Assembly (NCBI RefSeq): GCF_000002425.4
Contig: NC_037257.1
Location: 10,358,282-10,422,281, forward strand
Source of the DNA: Physcomitrium patens
Taxonomy: Eukaryota > Streptophyta > Bryopsida > Funariales > Funariaceae
DNA length: 64,000 bases
Reading direction: 5' to 3'
Shown here: positions 59,105-64,000 of the stretch, in pieces
How the letters are laid out: the number at the start of each line of letters is the position of its first letter
Position numbering within the stretch: position 1 is the first letter of the stretch
Translations under genes and position numbers: made by a program
The notes under the pieces: generated by a model
What the model was told of the DNA's origin: nothing
Seen by the model: the letters and a program-made list of their open reading frames with translations, nothing else
Databases searched by the model: none

Positions 59105-62100
59105 TTACGCGACATATTTGAACATATTAGGGTTGTCTTTGTCTCGCTCTAAATAATCACGAGCGATAAGGTCCTCAACTCGCTTCTTGATCACCTTGAA
59201 ATCAGGCTGCAGAACAACGAAGTCCACCATAACCCATATTATAAATATGCATTTGCATTCATGACAAACTCCATAACAGTCTGATCCATGAAGAAAATAG
59301 CCAGACTTACACGAGATCCTCATTGAAATGTTCTAATCATAAGGTATGAAAAAAACATTTGAAGCGTACCTTGAACATCCGCCCGAGCTGCTCAACACAT
59401 TCCAGTACCAGTTGCTGATGAGGAAGCATTTTACGGCTTTTCATGATCCGGACAATAGATGCATCGATTGCGTATCGCCTGTCCTTGTCCACATCCTCTA
59501 TCACCTTCTTCTTCTCATCCATTGGCGGCAGAGGAATCTATGAATCATGCAACGTATTAAATCTTCCATGGGAAAAAAAAAAAAAAAAAAAAAAAAAGTG
59601 TTTTCCACATATTACAATTCCCTACAGTAATCCATATCATATTCCATGAAAAGTTCGCTCATGGATGTACCTTTATCCGTCTCATCTTGTCCGTGAACTT
59701 AGTATTAAACTCAAAGATGTCATTTTGTCCGACGGCCTTAGTATTGGGGTCTTTGTTAAGAATCTTGTACTTCGCACATGACAATGAGTGCAACAGTCTA
59801 ACTATATCCTCATCAGTAAGATTCAGCTGGTTCTTGATATCATTGTAGCTCAGCCTATCCTCGGCATTAAAAAGCAATAGCACTGCGGCCTGTAATTACA
59901 AGAGTCTCGTTAATAGTGAACAAAGCTGCGGATCACGAAAGTGGAGGTGTGCCAAAGCTGACAGATTTCAACAAGGATAAAGACTTAGTCGATATTTCAA
60001 TACTAGAGAATGAAGCACATGCGCACTTCAAGAACGACCTTTATACAGTCAAACATGGACAGTCAGGAACCCATGTCGTGTCTCTGAGGGCTTGATAAAG
60101 GTACCTGATATGTTGTTACAATAAGCTCAATAGGCTTGGCATCAAACTTTCCAGTTATGTTACATGTTCCCAGGGAGTAAATCCAAGTCAATTTCCGATG
60201 CTTCGTTTTCGTTTGGTAAAACTCCTTGAATACTTCAACACATTTAACCTGTGTGTTTGAAATATAATAAAGTTAGGAAAATGAGGATTATAGTAAAAAT
60301 GTAATAGAAATAAGAGTCGACAATTATGATGACAAAAACAAACTCCGAATAGAGAAAAAGTAGACTGGCTAATATGAATGCTGACCATCTCTGCCGGTAA
60401 GGCCAGATCTGAAGACTTATAACTGGGCCAAAATCCAGTTGTAAGTACTGTCACTGTCAAATCGATGCCTGGATTGGACTTGGTATTATCCGACAAATAG
60501 TCCTCAAAGTTCGATTGATTCTCGCGTGCAAGGGTCAGATCTGTCACCTACAAATGTGTGCAACGCCGGACTCAAATTATGCCAGGTTTGTAAGGTGTTT
60601 TCTACAAAATTTAAATTGTAGCAAACTCACTTAGGTAAAGATTTTCATCTGAGAATTTAGCTAACCAACTGAAACAAGGATAGTCTGAGGGCATTAAAGA
60701 AGTTACCATGCCCTCCATCTTAGAAGTGAACTGTCCTCCACACTGCTGTTTCAACTTGGTCAAGATGCTACGCTCATGATCGTCGTTAGCGCTTTTGTCG
60801 AAAAGCAACCTTCGAGCTAGCTTTTTCCTAAACCAACATAAGACTACGTCAGGGAACCTGTTCCGCTAATGTACGTAACAACGTAAGTCTAACACAATGG
60901 ACATCGTCTGGAGCAGGCACGCCTGCATTGGCAAAAATATAACATCTACCAATTACAGAATATAATCCACGTGCGTTGCAAGATGCATTGAACCTTCGTT
61001 GTAATATTTAGGAAATGTAATTCTTTCGAAAGAATGAGGCATATTTAGGGAATATAATTACGTCAAAAGAATCATATTCCCTAAATAGCATGACGAATCC
61101 TCAAAAGAGTATAGAAGTGTCGAACTGAACAAAAAGGCACATAAAGAGTAGATAATTCATCTTTATACGGCAAAAGTTTAGGGGGTGTCGGGCCAAATCA
61201 CAGAAACTGTGCCAAGGCAAAATTACCTGTAAAACTCTGCGAACAGGTCCTTGTCACTGATATACGCAAGAAGCTTCACTACCTGCACTATCCCATTGAA
61301 ATTGATCAAAAGTTGCCAGGGGAGCATAGTTACCCTTTAATTAAAGAAGGTCACTGCATGAAGGCAGATATCAAGCACGTACTGCACTCTACAACGAAAT
61401 GGCTGCGAAAAAGTGTCCATTCTTAGGTAACAAGTGATGTGAAAACATTACCTTTTCAAGTGTGTCCTCAATTGCTTCATCACTTAGCTTTTCGCTTCCA
61501 CCCTTTTTCAATAAATTATCACAAAACGTGGCCAGGAGCTCTGCACTTGTACTCCCTGCAACACCCTTATTACAGAAAACTTCAAAGGCTTCTTTCAATG
61601 CCTGCAAGCCACTTTAGTTATTAGATTTTATCACAAAAATCATTTCTAAGAACTACACTAATCATCCCAGACTGCATTCAAGCAGAAAGCAGGGCACCGT
61701 TAATACGGAATACCCTCCATAACATCAAAATAAGGCAACCAAAGTCAAGGGCGGCAAACCAGTTACTCACCTTGTGAAAAAGAGAATGATTCGCAAAACA
61801 CTCGCTGACATACTGCAGATACTTGTCATGCAATTCAATCACCTTTCGCACAAAGACCTGCGACAAGCAAGTAGTGATGCCTAAGAATCCTGCTAAGTAC
61901 CTATGAGATAAAAGAGGATGACTTACAAGTTTCTAATTCAACCACAACTAGGTCTTTCAAAGAAAGTGACGCAAGAAGTGGCGGAATAATCCCTCGCAGT
62001 TAATCGACATACTCAGGATAAGCTGTGGTCACAAATTCAACGAAATTAAATCCAGAAAAGTGATACATGAATAAGCCACCTAACCAGTTCTTAAGATATT

Positions 62101-63847
62101 ACCTGCTCTTGTACTCCAACTGTATCTTTCTTCTCAGCCTAAGTGAACCCAACAGAACAAAGTTAATATAAGGCATGGTGGTAAATCGAACAAACATTAG
62201 AAGGTAAGTACAGTAAACTGCTGCAAATTTGATCAGCAGAGAACCGACAAGACTTACCCTCTTATTACTGACTGCATCTTCAGCTTGTTTGACAAGGGCG
62301 GTTCCTTCCTCTGTGACATGCTGTAAATAAACAAGAACAAGGTGATCACTTCTAGCATCCACACGAAACAAGCGAGCTCTGAAAACTACACCATATACTT
62401 TGAAGCGTCCAAGCATCCAGTGCTTGTCGACAACTTCTTCAATACAATAAACCACTTGTCTCTCTTTTGTCCAGTTCATATATGAGAGGGAAAATATATA
62501 CAACTATCAATTTCTCAACAAGACGTTGAAAGCTAAATTTATCTCTCAAACTATGATAACAACCAGGATCATTAAACTCCAAAGCTCAAAGCCACTATAC
62601 CTGTTTAAAAATGGATGCCACAGGTTCCAAACCCTTCGGAATTCTGTAGAATAACCGATACATTCTTGACAGATCATCAACCTTATCATCCCTCAACAGA
62701 GTATGACAGCCTGAATGCTCTTTCTCAAGTAATTGTGTTTCGTATTGCGTAAGGAGTTCTTGCTGAACTTTCTCCAGCAATTTTTGCTCACTACTAGCAT
62801 GCAAGTAATGCCCAACCCTTTCCTTCTCCCTTTTCAAGCATTCCTCGGCCTTGAGCATGTAGTCAGGACATGAATCTTCTTGAATCCAAGACGAGGCCTT
62901 CCTCCTGTAGTAAGCAGCAGTATCTTCGAGCATGAATTGCTCAAAGTCTGTGTCGTATGCATCCATGTTGCCCATTCCAATTTCAACAAAGATACCAAGA
63001 ACATTCTTCAGAAGTGCCCGATCTATCTGCTCGCCTTCACGCTCACGATCAATCAGAGCTACGACCGCATCTTTCACATTGATCTTCGTCTCTGCATAAA
63101 CCTGCATAATGAAAGGTCGCTCAGCAGACCGAAGCTTCGACTTGTCTATAAACGCAGAGAAGGAACAGTCGCTCACGTCACAAGCAAAAGAAATTCCCCC
63201 ACACTGCTGGAAAATGCTGACTTCCACAAACTTTTGAAATTAACAAATGGGAAGCCAGTCATTAGGATTAACATACCAGGTTACGGAAACAAATGAGACC
63301 GACTTCGCTCAATGCAGGAAGAGACCGCCTGGCGATGAAGTACCGATCTAGGTAATTAAAAAACCGGGACAGCCATCTAACCATAATTTTGTGATTATAC
63401 CATCTCTTCACAAGCTCCTTGAGCATGAACTCCTCGTGTTTTTCTCTAAGTGCGGGCAACACCTGAATGCAGAGTACATTCCGATCAGTACATGACCAGA
63501 AGTTCTTGTTCTCCTAAGAAGACCCTTCACTGAGAAGTTCAGTACGTGATTAGAGCATCTTTCCCGAACCCAAAGCGATAAACTCTTCTTACGGATTCAC
63601 GAGAATATCATTCCAGTGCAAGACGATGGACACAGCACCCCACTCAAGGTTTTTTGCCGTAAAAGAATGAGGCTATCTCGCTTCCAGGGCAGGGTTTCGC
63701 TTGTCCCCCCTCCCAAAAAGGAACTAACAGATACCCCCCATACGCACCTTTGAATTGATGTACTCCTCGAAGGACACTCTATATCCGTCATATAGTTGCT
63801 GAGAATAATCCTGTGGAGGCTTCTGCGTACACATATTGTAAATTGTT
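59105..63847 (-). CDS. CUL1: Cullin, CUL1 type, 5' end beyond the window
   Basis: Scaffold of SCF E3 ubiquitin ligases: the N-terminal repeats bind SKP1/F-box adaptors and the C-terminus binds the RING protein RBX1. Fourteen exons seen: 63847-63748, 63462-63277, 63101-62601, 62320-62258, 62138-62103, 61857-61771, 61601-61452, 61282-61227, 60827-60707, 60547-60386, 60248-60105, 59889-59671, 59537-59370, 59206-59105; 2,095 nt, about 697 residues. Plant CUL1 has about 740, so roughly the first 45 are missing; the window ends inside the intron before them. Landmarks: [106 protein letters not shown], the neddylation segment IVRIMKSRK, and the C-terminal [16 protein letters not shown]. Exon 62138-62103 is only 36 nt. 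All motifs look intact. Confidence 0.96.
59573..59597 (+). repeat. Poly-A tract in a CUL1 intron
   Basis: About 25 A on the + strand (poly-T in the sense of the gene), in the intron between exons 59889-59671 and 59537-59370. Confidence 0.95.
61042..61087. repeat. 14-bp perfect inverted repeat in a CUL1 intron
   Basis: Arms TATTTAGGGAATAT (61,042-61,055) and ATATTCCCTAAATA (61,074-61,087) around an 18-bp loop. A further direct half-copy, ATATTTAGGAAATGTAATT, lies about 40 bp upstream near 61,004-61,022. It may be a small hairpin element remnant. Confidence 0.85.
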
Positions 63848-64000
63848 CTGTACAACAGCCATTAAGGAATCCAAACGAAAAACTTAACGCAAAACCTCAA
63901 AACTGAATGACGTCATCGTGAAGACCACAACAACTGCGAACCCCCAACCCACTCTGATCCTCCACCACCATCCCAATTTCAAAAACCTAAACCATCAACG

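Noticed and set aside
1-64000. CRISPR arrays, bacterial operons, rRNA and tRNA genes
   Set aside because: No regularly spaced identical repeats, no ribosome-binding-site operon structure, and no clear cloverleaf or rRNA segment. All real genes here are spliced nuclear plant genes.

Overview
The window reads as nuclear DNA of a land plant, probably a seedless one (moss, liverwort or similar). The plant call is firm. It rests on a plant-type phosphoenolpyruvate carboxylase, a plant arogenate dehydrogenase, a CUL1-type cullin, a ribokinase of plastid-enzyme type, and short GT-AG introns in every gene. The seedless-plant call is only an impression. I found no rRNA, tRNA or CRISPR array.

Layout. 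Positions 1-10,140 hold a nest of decayed Ty3/gypsy chromoviruses. Copy A (+ strand, 5' end beyond the window) sits inside the integrase of copy B (- strand). The 3' LTR of copy A was in turn split by a 1,382-bp, more GC-rich insertion that has short inverted ends and an apparent 4-bp target duplication. Three further isolated LTRs of the same family lie at about 10.2, 11.3 and 28.5 kb. Positions 10.6-14.9 kb and 22.7-34.1 kb are very AT-rich, with simple repeats and old repeat debris. These contrast sharply with three gene islands of near-balanced composition: 15-22.5 kb, 34.2-41.9 kb and 43.8-64 kb.

Genes. 17,019-22,216 (-): a 14-exon gene for an 817-residue protein with a membrane segment at each end. 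34,886-35,579 (+): an acidic reading frame broken by one stop and one frameshift. 36,301-38,159 (-): arogenate dehydrogenase, 6 exons. 38,839-40,578 (-): ribokinase, 5 exons. 44,562-49,069 (+): PEP carboxylase, 11 exons, 958 residues. 50,012-52,996 (-): an unrecognised 897-residue protein with an N-terminal C2HC zinc-finger-like motif. 59,105-63,847 (-): CUL1-type cullin, 14 exons, first exon(s) beyond the right edge. I placed exon borders by matching GT/AG sites, reading phase and remembered family sequences. In each complete model the summed coding length is a multiple of three and joins without a stop.

The genes look like ordinary neighbours, not a shared pathway. Arogenate dehydrogenase (tyrosine) and PEP carboxylase (anaplerotic carbon) both touch amino-acid metabolism, ribokinase serves ribose salvage, and CUL1 belongs to SCF ubiquitin ligases. 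I see no evidence for a new multi-gene system. The most unusual points are the three-layer transposon nest, a stop codon in what looks like the lost transit-peptide region of arogenate dehydrogenase, the unrecognised C2HC protein, and the broken acidic gene.
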